Source of the DNA: Candidatus Zixiibacteriota bacterium
GTDB taxonomy: Bacteria > Zixibacteria > MSB-5A5 > JAABVY01 > JAHJOQ01
Assembly: GCA_024275215.1 (NCBI GenBank)
Contig: JAJRZO010000449.1
Span: 1 to 16,066 of the forward strand
Reading direction: 5' to 3'
DNA: 16,066 nucleotides
The position numbers and the translations under genes are program-made. Below the pieces are notes generated by a model. It was not told the DNA's origin, ran no database searches, and saw only the letters and a program-made list of their open reading frames with translations. This document shows positions 1-8,243 of the stretch, piece by piece. Numbering within the stretch: position 1 is the stretch's first letter; the number at the start of each line of letters is the position of its first letter.

Positions 1-318
1 ATGGGAGCGCCGACCTGCATGGTCTGGAATCCGTTTGCGATCAGCTCTGTCGAGGAGGCAACTCAGCGACTTCGCAATGGACTTGAGGTCGTGAAGAAGT
101 CATGTTTCGATGTCGACCAATCCAATGCAACTTGGGTTGACAAGGCACTCTCCCTCATCGGTCGGATTCCGAAAAACACCATCGATATCGGACGAGGAAT
201 GAAAGCACCCTTCTGGTATCGCGGGATGACCCACATCAATCTTCCAGATGCCTGTATTGGTTACGCCGTCCTGGATGTCGATGAGACGGGCGCAAAGCTT
301 CAGACCTTTGTCAGATAA
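1..318 (+). CDS. C-terminal part of an unrecognised protein
   Basis: An open frame of 105 codons runs from the window edge to a stop at 316-318. It opens with ATG at base 1, but no upstream sequence is available for a ribosome binding site, so the true start may lie outside and this is best read as a 3' fragment. The product looks soluble, with no signal peptide or membrane segment. It contains a Cys and aromatic stretch near the start (GAPTCMVWNPF), an amphipathic helix (residues 17-35) and a C-terminal segment that looks like beta strands (HINLPDACIGYAVLDVD). I do not recognise the family and give no function. It converges on the dockerin gene with only 8 bp between the two stop codons and no clear terminator. 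The alternative that it is a chance frame is weaker, because its composition is ordinary for protein and the opposite-strand frame here is shorter. Confidence 0.5.
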   Translation: MGAPTCMVWNPFAISSVEEATQRLRNGLEVVKKSCFDVDQSNATWVDKALSLIGRIPKNTIDIGRGMKAPFWYRGMTHINLPDACIGYAVLDVDETGAKLQTFVR

Positions 319-326
319 ACACCGGA

Positions 327-842
327 TCAGCAATCAGGAAAACCATCGCCATTCGGGTCGCATGGTACAGGACCGCCGCCATACATGTAGTATATTATGT
401 AGACGACATCATCAAGATCGATATTTCCGGAACAATCAGCGTCACCGGCAGCATACGGACTCGGTTCCGGACCGCCGCCATACATATAGTAAATTATGAA
501 GATGACATCATCGAGGTCTACAAAACCGCTTCCATCAGCATCGCCGCACAACGGAGGTTCAGTGCCGCAGTCTGAAAATGTATAGTTGGTCAGGCAGCCC
601 TGCCCCTGAACACAATTACTCTGACAGTTGGGATCAATTGTCCCGACAGCGTGAACATAGTCACCTTTATTGTATCCCTGAAGATCATCTATCTGATAAC
701 TGCCATGATTGTCAGATACGAAAAAAACACAACCGGCTAATGTGCCGTCGAGAATTCTCCCGCAATCATCGATTGCTTGTCCGTTGACACTGCCTGAAAT
801 CAACAGAGTCAACAATGCAACGAAAATGTAAATATACTTCAC
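327..842 (-). CDS. Small secreted protein with a C-terminal dockerin type I module
   Basis: The start is set at GTG (842) because GGGAGG lies 5 bases upstream. An in-frame ATG 13 codons earlier has no such site and would put a non-signal-like extension before the leader. The 171-residue product has a clean Sec signal peptide (KYIYIFVALLTLLISG, likely cut after Ala23). A small Cys-rich domain follows (about 24-93), with G-x-I-x-x-G-x-x-x-G-C-V-F and a later GDYVHAVGTID strand, resembling an OB-fold-like extracellular module. The dockerin spans about 98-171, with two Ca-binding loops, DADGSGFVDLDD (101-112) and DADCSGNIDLDD (134-145). Each loop is followed by the same helix, YYMYGGGP. The two halves are a 33-residue internal duplication visible in the DNA with a 99-bp offset (near 371 and 470). 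Dockerins bind cohesins or act as Ca-stabilised surface modules. No cohesin is visible here, and many non-cellulosomal bacteria carry such domains, so the partner is unknown. Confidence 0.85.
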   Translation of the reverse strand: MKYIYIFVALLTLLISGSVNGQAIDDCGRILDGTLAGCVFFVSDNHGSYQIDDLQGYNKGDYVHAVGTIDPNCQSNCVQGQGCLTNYTFSDCGTEPPLCGDADGSGFVDLDDVIFIIYYMYGGGPEPSPYAAGDADCSGNIDLDDVVYIIYYMYGGGPVPCDPNGDGFPDC

Positions 843-1166
843 CAAAACCTCCCAACAATTCTGCAGATTGGGTCCACGCAATCATCGGATTGGATGAACC
901 AGACCACCTGTTATAGTTAATCGACAACTCAGATGTCCCAATTAAGTACTCCCTGATATGAAAATAAGTCCGGCCAAATCATTCCGGCTCAGGCATGCCA
1001 CAGTATTCTCATGGTATGCAGTAAGTTATGACGACAGGTCGTCCGGCAAATCTGACTCCCTGCTCCTGAATTAGAAGTTTATTTTATAAGAAATACATCA
1101 ATCTCTGAAAAGAGAATCAGTCCACGTGACCAGATTATTCCTGTCCGAACAAAAAGAGTTGCACTT
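843..1166. other. Intergenic spacer between miaB and the dockerin gene
   Basis: These 324 bases lie downstream of miaB and upstream of the dockerin gene, both on the minus strand. No convincing reading frame is present. I see a short perfect hairpin, GACGAC-AG-GTCGTC, at 1030-1043 and a weaker TCTCT/AGAGA hairpin at 1102-1115. Neither is followed by a convincing T-run in the minus direction, so I do not call a terminator. The dockerin promoter should lie here. A TATAAC word near 910-915 on the minus strand is a possible -10, but its best -35 partner (TTGGGA) is 20 bases away, which is too far to be persuasive. Confidence 0.6.
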
Positions 1167-2468
1167 TCAAACCTCTTCGCCGATCAATGTGTTTGGTGTA
1201 ACCTCGTTGATTTTTACATTCAGAAATTCACCTGCTGATGCGCCATTATCCGGAAAGACCACGATCTTGTTGCCGTCGTTCCTGCCGAAGAGTTGATCCG
1301 GCTTTTTTGCCCTGCCTTCGACAAGGACCTCGAATGTCTCGCCAAGATGCGCCTGATTCCGCTCGAACGAAATTCGACGCTGCATGTCAACAAGCCTTGT
1401 AATCCTCGATGTCTTGTCACCTTCTGAAACATCATCGGGATACTTTCTCTGCGCGAGTGTATCTTTTCTCTCTGAGTATTTGAACATAAATGCAGAATCA
1501 AATCCGACTTTTTCGACGACTCGGAGCGTATCCTGGAATTCATCTTCGGTCTCTGTCGGAAAGCCGACAATAATATCTGTTGTCAAGGCTACACCTGGAA
1601 TCTCGCTGCGAATCAAAGCTGCAAGATCGATGAACTGTTCACTCGTATATGTACGTTTCATCATTTCAAGCACACGGTCATTGCCTGCCTGAAGCGGCAA
1701 ATGAATATGCTTGCAGGCTTTCGGATTATCACGGATAACATCAATCAGTCTCGTCGGGAAATCTTTCGGATGAGGTGATGTGAATCTAATTCGCCTTATA
1801 CCGTCGATGTCACTTACCATGTTGATCAAATCGGCGAAGTCTATGTTCTCGAATCTGTATGAGTTGACATTCTGACCGAGCAGAGTCACCTGTTTGAATC
1901 CCTGATCTACGAGCTGTTTCACTTCGTCAACTATCCCCTTCGGATCGCGGCTCCGTTCCCGCCCCCTTGTCTGCGGCACAACGCAAAAAGTGCAGACATT
2001 ATCGCAGCCGCGCATCACGGCTATCCATGCGTTCGCCCCCTGATCCTGCATACCGAAAACATCTGCGTATGTCTCAGTGCGTGAAAGTTTGAGTTCGGCA
2101 GCTTTTTCTCCGGTATGTTCAACTCCTCTGATCAGACCCGGCAGCCGCCTGTATGTATCCGGTCCCGCTATCAGATCGACACCGATTCCATCATCGAGAA
2201 GTTCTTCTTTCAGGCTCTGCGCCATGCAGCCGATCACTCCGAGAATCAGATTGTCGTTCTGTCTCTTGAGAGACTTTAATGTTTCTATTCGGTGAAGAAC
2301 TTTCTGGTGCGCGTTCTCCCTGACTGAACATGTGTTGAGTAGAATCACCGATGCAGTGTCGGGATTGTCAGTCAACTCGAAATCATTTTCACACAGAATC
2401 GATTTAACGATCTCGCTGTCATATTCATTCATCTGGCAGCCGTATGTTTCGATATAGACTGATTTCAT
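1167..2468 (-). CDS. miaB: tRNA-2-methylthio-N6-dimethylallyladenosine synthase MiaB
   Basis: MiaB adds a methylthio group to C2 of i6A at position 37 of tRNAs reading UNN codons, giving ms2i6A, which strengthens codon-anticodon pairing. The 433-residue product shows the full family architecture. The N-terminal UPF0004 domain has Cys11 (ETYGCQMNEYDS), Cys47 (LNTCSVRENA) and Cys81 (GCMAQ), which hold the auxiliary 4Fe-4S cluster. The radical-SAM domain has Cys155-x3-Cys159-x2-Cys162 (RGCDNVCTFCVVPQTRGRE). A TRAM RNA-binding domain occupies about 370-433. The QMNEYDSE and VPQTRGRERSR signatures favour MiaB over MtaB or RimO. Its ATG overlaps the stop of the upstream mtaB as ATGA (2465-2468), so the two are surely co-transcribed and probably translationally coupled. 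Length and motifs are normal, and nothing suggests damage. Confidence 0.97.
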   Translation of the reverse strand: MKSVYIETYGCQMNEYDSEIVKSILCENDFELTDNPDTASVILLNTCSVRENAHQKVLHRIETLKSLKRQNDNLILGVIGCMAQSLKEELLDDGIGVDLIAGPDTYRRLPGLIRGVEHTGEKAAELKLSRTETYADVFGMQDQGANAWIAVMRGCDNVCTFCVVPQTRGRERSRDPKGIVDEVKQLVDQGFKQVTLLGQNVNSYRFENIDFADLINMVSDIDGIRRIRFTSPHPKDFPTRLIDVIRDNPKACKHIHLPLQAGNDRVLEMMKRTYTSEQFIDLAALIRSEIPGVALTTDIIVGFPTETEDEFQDTLRVVEKVGFDSAFMFKYSERKDTLAQRKYPDDVSEGDKTSRITRLVDMQRRISFERNQAHLGETFEVLVEGRAKKPDQLFGRNDGNKIVVFPDNGASAGEFLNVKINEVTPNTLIGEEV

Positions 2469-3751
2469 ACGAGCTTCCCGATCAATGTATCGCCCTCTAT
2501 GCGCTCCGGTACAACAGTCAGCATCTGATTCCTGATGTGTTTATCGCACTCCGCCTGCACACGCATGTAATTGTCGGTGAAGCCGGTCCAGAGACCATCC
2601 TCGATTGACTCGAAAAGCACATCGACAGGTTTGCCGATGTATCTTTCGCAGAACGCGTATCGCTTGCGTTTGCCCATCTCTATCATGATATGGCTTCGGA
2701 GTTTTTTCGTATCCGGATCGATTTTGTCGGGCATGCGCGAGGCGGGAGTGTTATCGCGATCAGAGTATGCGAAAACATGGAAATATTCTATCGGAAGATC
2801 GGCGAGGAATTTCTTCGTGTTCCTGAATTGCTCATCAGTTTCGCCGGGGAACCCGATAAGAATATCTGTTCCTATTCCAATCTCTGGGACAGTCTTAACG
2901 CAATACTCCACGAAATCGGTATATTCCTGCGCACTATGTCTGCGAGACATTTTATCAAGGATCGTATCATCCCCGCTCTGAAGAGGAATATGAAGATGTC
3001 GACAAAGTTTTTCGGATTCCGCCATGTGCCGCACGAGTTCTCTCCTGATCGTAGTCAGTTCGATTGAGCTGATGCGAATGCGCTCGATACCATCAATTTT
3101 TTCAAGCTCGGTAATCATGCTCAGGAAATCATGGCCATCGCTCTCGTATGTCCCGATGTTGACTCCGGTCAGGACTATTTCCCTGAATCCCTTGTCAGCG
3201 AGTTGATTCGCTTCACGCATCAGGTCGGAAAACTTCCTGCTCCGTGATCGTCCGCGCGCTCTCGGGATTATACAAAATGAACAGATGAAGTCGCAGCCAT
3301 CCTGAATTTTAAGATTCGCGCGCGTGTGATTCTCATGGGTGCTTTCAGATTCAATAGTGAAATCATCGCGAGTGACCAGACGAGAACAAACGATTCGTGG
3401 CGTATCAAGTTTCTGCAAGCCGTTGATATGATCGGCCAGCCTGAGTTTTTCGGCATTGCCGAGTACGAGATCGACGCCGTCTATTTCGCTGATGAGTTTC
3501 GCTGCCATCTGCGAATAGCATCCCACTACCGCCACGAACGCATCCGGATTGGTGCGAATAGCTTTCCTGACAGCATTTCGACATTTCGAGTCAGCCTTCT
3601 CAGTCACAGTACAGGTGTTGACTACGGCGAGATCGGTATGTTCACCCCACTCGACAATTTCGTAGCCTCTGTCGACAAGAGTCTTTGCAATAATCCCGGT
3701 CTCGGCCTGATTCAGCCTGCAACCCAATGTATATAGTGACGCTTTCATCAT
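2465..3751 (-). CDS. mtaB: tRNA (t6A37)-C2 methylthiotransferase MtaB
   Basis: MtaB converts t6A37 to ms2t6A in tRNAs reading ANN codons, such as tRNA-Lys. The 428-residue protein is a radical-SAM methylthiotransferase. In the UPF0004 domain, Cys11 (TLGCRLNQAET), Cys47 (NTCTVTEKAD) and Cys78 (VGCYSQ) would hold the auxiliary cluster. Cys153-x3-Cys157-x2-Cys160 (DGCDFICSFCIIPRARGRSRSR) would hold the SAM cluster, and a TRAM-like end follows from about 365. The words TLGCRLNQAE, VTEKAD and IIPRARGRSRSR are typical of MtaB/YqeV, not of MiaB or RimO. It is the first gene of the operon and overlaps miaB by four bases. Two ATG codons stand side by side at 3751 and 3748. Neither has a strong ribosome binding site, so the start is uncertain by one residue. 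Confidence 0.94.
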   Translation of the reverse strand: MMKASLYTLGCRLNQAETGIIAKTLVDRGYEIVEWGEHTDLAVVNTCTVTEKADSKCRNAVRKAIRTNPDAFVAVVGCYSQMAAKLISEIDGVDLVLGNAEKLRLADHINGLQKLDTPRIVCSRLVTRDDFTIESESTHENHTRANLKIQDGCDFICSFCIIPRARGRSRSRKFSDLMREANQLADKGFREIVLTGVNIGTYESDGHDFLSMITELEKIDGIERIRISSIELTTIRRELVRHMAESEKLCRHLHIPLQSGDDTILDKMSRRHSAQEYTDFVEYCVKTVPEIGIGTDILIGFPGETDEQFRNTKKFLADLPIEYFHVFAYSDRDNTPASRMPDKIDPDTKKLRSHIMIEMGKRKRYAFCERYIGKPVDVLFESIEDGLWTGFTDNYMRVQAECDKHIRNQMLTVVPERIEGDTLIGKLV

Positions 3752-3853
3752 AAGTATTACACCGTTCCCACAGCGAACAACAGAATTTACATCATTTTGG
3801 TCGATTTTACAAGAGGCGCGAGGAAATTGTAATGTATTATAACTTGTTCGATA

Positions 3854-3913
3854 TGCTCGTCGGGCTGTGCCCCGACGTACAACTCAGGAGCACAGCTCCT
3901 GAGTACACATGAA
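3854..3913. repeat. Double-hairpin intergenic repeat, copy 1
   Basis: This 60-bp unit matches copy 2 (3952-4011) at 57 of 60 positions. It holds two inverted repeats. Hairpin A is GTCGGG/CCCGAC (3859-3864 with 3871-3876, 6-base loop). Hairpin B is a perfect 10-bp stem, ACTCAGGAGC/GCTCCTGAGT (3882-3891 with 3895-3904), with loop ACA. It lies upstream of mtaB and downstream of the BNR gene. It has no T-run like a classic intrinsic terminator. The layout resembles REP/BIME-type elements, but I cannot name the family. Confidence 0.85.
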
Positions 3914-3951
3914 CCGCGAAATATACATATGCTTGATACATAATGATAGTG

Positions 3952-4011
3952 TGCTCGTTGGGCTATGCCCCGACGTACAACTCAGGAGCACAGCTCCCGA
4001 GTACACATGAA
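3952..4011. repeat. Double-hairpin intergenic repeat, copy 2
   Basis: This is a direct repeat of copy 1, offset by exactly 98 bp and with three substitutions. In hairpin A (3957-3974) one C-to-T change in the stem leaves a G-T wobble on the plus strand, and a loop base differs. In hairpin B (3980-4002) one T-to-C change breaks an A-T pair on the plus strand but would be a G-U wobble in RNA from the minus strand. The element begins about 20 bp past the stop codon of the BNR protein, where it would lie in that gene's 3' untranslated RNA. It may help end or stabilise the transcript, but that is inference. Confidence 0.85.
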
Positions 4012-4031
4012 TGCTATTTGTTGACCTGTAA

Positions 4032-7000
4032 TCAATCCCGCTTGTCGAATTCCTCTCTTGTCAACAGTGTGATCTTATCGAGCTTTTTCTTTTCCAGTTT
4101 GGTGTTGAGATTCTCAAGATCAGCAGTGATCGTTTCAAACTTGTTTTTTGCCTCATCGATTTTACCATCCAGAACAGGAATTCTCTTGAGCTGATCGTCA
4201 GTCGGTTTCCCCCAGTATCCAATGACATTGCCATATAGATTCACAACTTTCTCTCTGAGTTTTTCAACTCCGGGGATACCCTGAACCTCTTCAGTAATAA
4301 CAAGGGTTTCGTGGAGATCCGTCAGTTTGTCGGAAAACTTTTCGAGTTCTTTTCTCAGACCATCTTTCTTTTTGAGTTTTTCAGCTCGGTCGTTTGCCTG
4401 ATCACGAGCATCTTTGATTGCTTCGGCCACATACGCCAGCCTTTCCTGCATCCTGTACAATCTCATGACAGTCTTATGCTGCAACGCCCTGTCTTCGGCG
4501 GAATGCGGAGAATTCGGATCTGCAGCAAGTTCGATACGTCCGGTGTAGGTACTCTTGCCTTTGGTCATCTTTACAGTATAGACACCTTCGGCTGCCAACG
4601 GCCCCTCTAAAGCCTGATATGCGAGGGTCTTTGCCGGTGGGACTTTCGGCGGTTTCAAACGCATTTGCCAGTCGATACGGTTGATGCCCTTGCGCTTGCT
4701 GCCGGGAAGAGTCTTGACAAGTTTGCCTTCAGAATCGAATATCTCGAATTTCATGTCTCCGAAAAGATGCCGCTTCTTGAGATAATACGCAATCTTGGCA
4801 ACCTCGCTCGGATTGTCGCCCACGAATTCCGCGCTACCTGAGAACTGCATACCCCCGCCGCGCGATCTCATCACGTATGGTTCCGCATCGAAAATGTAAA
4901 CATCGCTCGCCAGCACTTCGGGAGTTATCTGACGCAACGGCGATATGTCATCGATGATATAAATTCCGCGACCGTGAGTGCCAATCACGAGGTCGGACTC
5001 GTCAGGCTGGATAACCAGATCGCGAATCGAGACTTTCGGAAAATCTTCTTTATAATGTACCCACTGGCGCCCGCCATCTACCGAAGCAAACAAACCAAAC
5101 TCAGTACCGGCGAACAGAAGATTCGGATTCTCAAGGTCTTCCCGGATAACATGACAGTAACCAATCAGAGAATCATTTGAAAGTGACTCCCAGGTCCTGC
5201 CCATATCAGTCGTGCGGAATAGATATGGGGTCATGTCGCCTGTCTGATGGCCGTCAAACGCGGCATACGCGGTTGCACGGTCGAAATGGCTCGGTTCGAT
5301 TGAACTGCACCATGTGGCTTTTGGAAGACCATCGATATTGCCAACGACATTTTTCCATGATCCGCCGCCATTCTCAGTTACCTGAACATTGCCGTCATCA
5401 GTGCCGACCCATATTACATTGCCGTCAAGAGGTGATTCAGCGATCGCGAATATTGTACAGTGGTTTTCCGCAGTAGTGTTGTCAACAGTGAGACCGCCCG
5501 ATTCTTCCTGCCGTTGTTTCTTCGGATCATTCGTTGTAAGATCACCGGAAATTCTCTCCCATGAATCTCCGCGATCTGAAGAACGGAAGAGAAATTGCGA
5601 TCCGATGTAGATTGTACCCGGATTGTTCGGACTCAACGCAATCGGCGTATCCCAGTTGAATCTGTAATCGGGATCATTTCCACCGGGTTGTGGCTGGATA
5701 TTCTTTTGTTCGCCTGTTTTCATGTCCTTGCGATATATCTTCCCCCCCTGATATTCCCAGAAGACAACATTGTTGTCTGTCGGATCTGCAAAAGTGTAGA
5801 ATCCGTCACCGAAGCCGATACTCTGCCAGTCTTTGCCTTCTATGCCGCCGGGGCTTTGTGATGGCCCCATCCATTGTCCGTTATCCTGCAGCCCGCCATA
5901 GATATTGTATGGCTGCTGCTGATCACAGCTAACATGGTAGAACTGCGAAATCGGCAAATTATTGAGGAATCGAAATGATCCGGCGCGATCGAACGAAATA
6001 TAGATACCGCCATCTGTTCCTGTCAGCACATAATTCGGATCATTCGGATCAATCCACAAAGCATGATGATCCGGGTGAACGCCGCCGAAACTCGTTGTGA
6101 ATGTTTCGCCGCCGTCCCGACTGATCGAGAGCATTGTTGCCGGTTTATAAATTCTGTTGTAATCCTGTGGATCGACAACAATCAAACCGAAATAGAACGG
6201 TCTGCCATTGACCGCCTGGGCGTCACTTTTCCTGATCCATGTTTCCCCAAGATCCTCGGATCGATACAAAGCTGTCTTCTCGGATTCGACCACGGCATAC
6301 AACAGACTGGGACGCGATGGCGCGACTGCGATAGCGATTCTTCCGAGTTCACCAGTGGGAAGTCCCTTTGTCAACTTTGTCCATGTCTTGCCGCCGTCAG
6401 TACTCTTGTGGAGTCCGCTGCCGGGTCCGCCTGATGTAAAGAAGTATGGTTCTCTCCTGAACTGCCACATTGCAGCGTAGATAATATCCGGTTCCTGCGG
6501 ATCGATTGCGATATCTGTGCAACCGGTGTTCTCATCTATGTAGAGAATTTTCTCCCAAGTCTCGCCACCATCTTCGGTTTTGTACAATCCGCGTTCTTCG
6601 TTGGCATTCCAGAGATGTCCGAGCACAGCGGCATAAACCGTGTCCGGGCTGCGCGGATCGATTATAATCTTGCCGATTCTCTCGGATTTTTCGAGACCCA
6701 TCAGTTTCCAGTCATCACCGCCATTAGTCGTTTTGTAGATGCCGGTGCCGACGGAGACTGAGTTTCTCACCCACGGCTCGCCGGTGCCGACCCAGACGGT
6801 ATCGGGTCGCTTCTGATCGATTGCGATCGAACCAATCGATTGTGTGTATTTGTCGAACACAGGATCAAATGAAGTCCCATTGTCGACTGACTTCCAGACA
6901 CCGCCACCCGCAGCACCGACCCAAATGATTCGCCGATCCGAACTGACAACATCCATAGCAGATACTCTGCCCCCCATCACTGCCGGTCCGATTTCCCTTG

Positions 7001-7118
7001 CCCTGAGAGCGCCAAACAGGTAGGAACCAACTTTGTATTCAGTCGCTGTCGAATCTGCCGAAAACAATGTGCCTGTTGACAGACATAATATAGCTGCGAG
7101 GGACAATAGGAATCTCAT
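4032..7118 (-). CDS. Exported BNR/Asp-box propeller protein (VPS10/sortilin-like)
   Basis: This protein of about 1028 residues has a Sec signal peptide (MRFLLSLAAILCLSTGTLFSA) and is exported. The start is taken as ATG 7118, because GGGAG sits 7 bases upstream; the GTG one codon earlier is only 4 bases from it. The first roughly 720 residues form beta-propeller repeats marked by about eleven Asp-box (BNR) motifs of the S/T-x-D-x-G-x-T/S-W/F type. Examples are KSVDNGTSF, KTTNGGDDW, KTEDGGETW, KSTDGGKTW, RSEDLGETW, SRDGGETF, RSSDRGDSW and RTTDMGRTW. A beta-sandwich segment at about 780-880 resembles FlgD/Fn3 modules (KFEIFDSEGKLVKTLPGS, GVYTVKMTKG). The last roughly 150 residues are charged helix or coiled coil. 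Proteins of this build are usually labelled 'glycosyl hydrolase' or 'VPS10 domain', but Asp boxes alone do not give catalysis and I see no sialidase Arg triad. A periplasmic or surface binding or peptidase-associated role is plausible. The LolA-like gene lies 103 bp upstream on the same strand. Confidence 0.88.
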   Translation of the reverse strand: MRFLLSLAAILCLSTGTLFSADSTATEYKVGSYLFGALRAREIGPAVMGGRVSAMDVVSSDRRIIWVGAAGGGVWKSVDNGTSFDPVFDKYTQSIGSIAIDQKRPDTVWVGTGEPWVRNSVSVGTGIYKTTNGGDDWKLMGLEKSERIGKIIIDPRSPDTVYAAVLGHLWNANEERGLYKTEDGGETWEKILYIDENTGCTDIAIDPQEPDIIYAAMWQFRREPYFFTSGGPGSGLHKSTDGGKTWTKLTKGLPTGELGRIAIAVAPSRPSLLYAVVESEKTALYRSEDLGETWIRKSDAQAVNGRPFYFGLIVVDPQDYNRIYKPATMLSISRDGGETFTTSFGGVHPDHHALWIDPNDPNYVLTGTDGGIYISFDRAGSFRFLNNLPISQFYHVSCDQQQPYNIYGGLQDNGQWMGPSQSPGGIEGKDWQSIGFGDGFYTFADPTDNNVVFWEYQGGKIYRKDMKTGEQKNIQPQPGGNDPDYRFNWDTPIALSPNNPGTIYIGSQFLFRSSDRGDSWERISGDLTTNDPKKQRQEESGGLTVDNTTAENHCTIFAIAESPLDGNVIWVGTDDGNVQVTENGGGSWKNVVGNIDGLPKATWCSSIEPSHFDRATAYAAFDGHQTGDMTPYLFRTTDMGRTWESLSNDSLIGYCHVIREDLENPNLLFAGTEFGLFASVDGGRQWVHYKEDFPKVSIRDLVIQPDESDLVIGTHGRGIYIIDDISPLRQITPEVLASDVYIFDAEPYVMRSRGGGMQFSGSAEFVGDNPSEVAKIAYYLKKRHLFGDMKFEIFDSEGKLVKTLPGSKRKGINRIDWQMRLKPPKVPPAKTLAYQALEGPLAAEGVYTVKMTKGKSTYTGRIELAADPNSPHSAEDRALQHKTVMRLYRMQERLAYVAEAIKDARDQANDRAEKLKKKDGLRKELEKFSDKLTDLHETLVITEEVQGIPGVEKLREKVVNLYGNVIGYWGKPTDDQLKRIPVLDGKIDEAKNKFETITADLENLNTKLEKKKLDKITLLTREEFDKRD

Positions 7119-7221
7119 CACACATCTCCCTGTAATTGACTCACATCCTTATGATTTCGACCCGTATACAGATGCACAATCATCAACGCGGTTTACCGGA
7201 TCGAAATGATTCTCGAAAAGC

Positions 7222-7998
7222 TTACTTGCCTTCAGGTTCTTTCTTCTCAGTGGTTTTTTCTTCTTTCACCGGCATCTTGAAGATAGAATCATTGATTTCA
7301 GGGTTGATCTCAATTTTGTCCATCGAAAGCGTGGAGACGGTCTGTCCGCCCATTTGGACATCGATCGAATGAGCCATCATCATACTGTCAACTTCTTTGT
7401 AATCACCCATTACGGTCGTGACATCGAAGTCCTGACCTTCGTATTTACCCTTCATCGTCTGCTTGATCTCAAGAAAATATTCGGCATCAAGATACATATC
7501 AATCGTCATACCTTCGAGCATGCCGAGATTGGAAAGTCTGAGATGGTAGACTTCGGTTCCTTCCATATCCTCTTTCCCGATCAATTCAATTTTGTAACCT
7601 TTGTCCTTGTAGTTCAGGAGAAGGCCATCCATATCTGCCTGCTGTTTGACAGTTTGAGCCTGCATATCGGAGGCTTTTTGCGGCTCGGTGCTGCCGGTCC
7701 ATGGCATAATATTCCATGCTGTTTCACCGTCATACGCCTGCACCATACTCATTCCCTGGATTGTAGCTTCGAATCTGTAGTTGTTGGGACGCTTATGATA
7801 CATAACAAATGGGGCTTCCATTCCACCCATTGCGAACAGCTTGCCGGTTGCTTTTGTCGCCTTGACGGCTTCAAGCCTCTCTTTGCCGCCTTTCGCCTCG
7901 ATATTCTTCTCGATGATTTCATCCACAGTGAGAGCAAACAAATTCGTGAATGACACAGCGAGAAAGAGAACCATTAGAATCAGAGTTACTTTTTTCAC
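7222..7998 (-). CDS. Exported LolA/LolB-like outer-membrane lipoprotein-sorting family protein
   Basis: The start is set at GTG 7998 because GGAGG lies 7 bases upstream. The ATG two codons earlier is only 1 base from the same site, too close for use. This gives a typical leader (KKVTLILMVLFLAVSFTNLFA) and a 258-residue product. The mature part opens with LTVDEIIEKNIEAKGGKERLEAVKA, the usual start of the periplasmic LolA-like fold, followed by alternating beta strands such as GKLFAMGGMEAPFVMYHKRPNNYRFE and a YDGETAWNI word. It ends in a Lys/Glu-rich tail. Proteins of this group have a half-open barrel that binds a hydrophobic ligand; true LolA carries lipoproteins to the outer membrane. The 'EAKGGKERLEAVKA' subgroup is often a stand-alone protein of unknown cargo, so lipoprotein transport is not assured. 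It lies downstream of hgcB (245-bp gap) and upstream of the BNR gene. Confidence 0.85.
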   Translation of the reverse strand: MKKVTLILMVLFLAVSFTNLFALTVDEIIEKNIEAKGGKERLEAVKATKATGKLFAMGGMEAPFVMYHKRPNNYRFEATIQGMSMVQAYDGETAWNIMPWTGSTEPQKASDMQAQTVKQQADMDGLLLNYKDKGYKIELIGKEDMEGTEVYHLRLSNLGMLEGMTIDMYLDAEYFLEIKQTMKGKYEGQDFDVTTVMGDYKEVDSMMMAHSIDVQMGGQTVSTLSMDKIEINPEINDSIFKMPVKEEKTTEKKEPEGK

Positions 7999-8243
7999 TT
8001 CCATACCTCCATGGTTGTGTTCCTGATATGATTATTATCTTTGTTTTTTGCGGTATCTCTGTTTGAGACAATCCCGACTTTCATAAGAGATCGATGCTCC
8101 TAAGAATACTCCGGATCAAACAACTATGTTGCGGGAATTATAATAAACCTGAGCCTGAAGCGCACGATAAATCGTAATAATGGGAAGTGATAAATAAGAC
8201 CTGAAGCTCCAGGCTGGCTTGATGTGCGAGTCGTAAGGAATTC

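Noticed and set aside
371..540. Near-repeat in the DNA with 99-bp offset, considered as a CRISPR-like or mobile repeat
   Set aside because: It encodes the two halves of the dockerin and is explained by protein-level duplication.
1030..1043. GACGAC-AG-GTCGTC perfect hairpin downstream of miaB, as a possible terminator
   Set aside because: It is not followed by a T-run in the minus direction and lies over 120 bases past the miaB stop.
7354..7953. A 199-codon plus-strand frame opposite the LolA-like gene
   Set aside because: It is antisense to a gene with a clear signal peptide and LolA-like pattern, and its sequence looks like reverse-frame translation.
8005..8120. Promoter for the LolA-like gene (a GATAAT-like word near 8033)
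   Set aside because: No acceptable -35 sequence lies 16-18 bases upstream of it on the minus strand.
8193..8213. CCTG/CAGG hairpin followed by CTTATTT downstream of hgcB, as a possible terminator
   Set aside because: The stem is only 4 bp with a 6-base loop and the T-run is interrupted; too weak to call.
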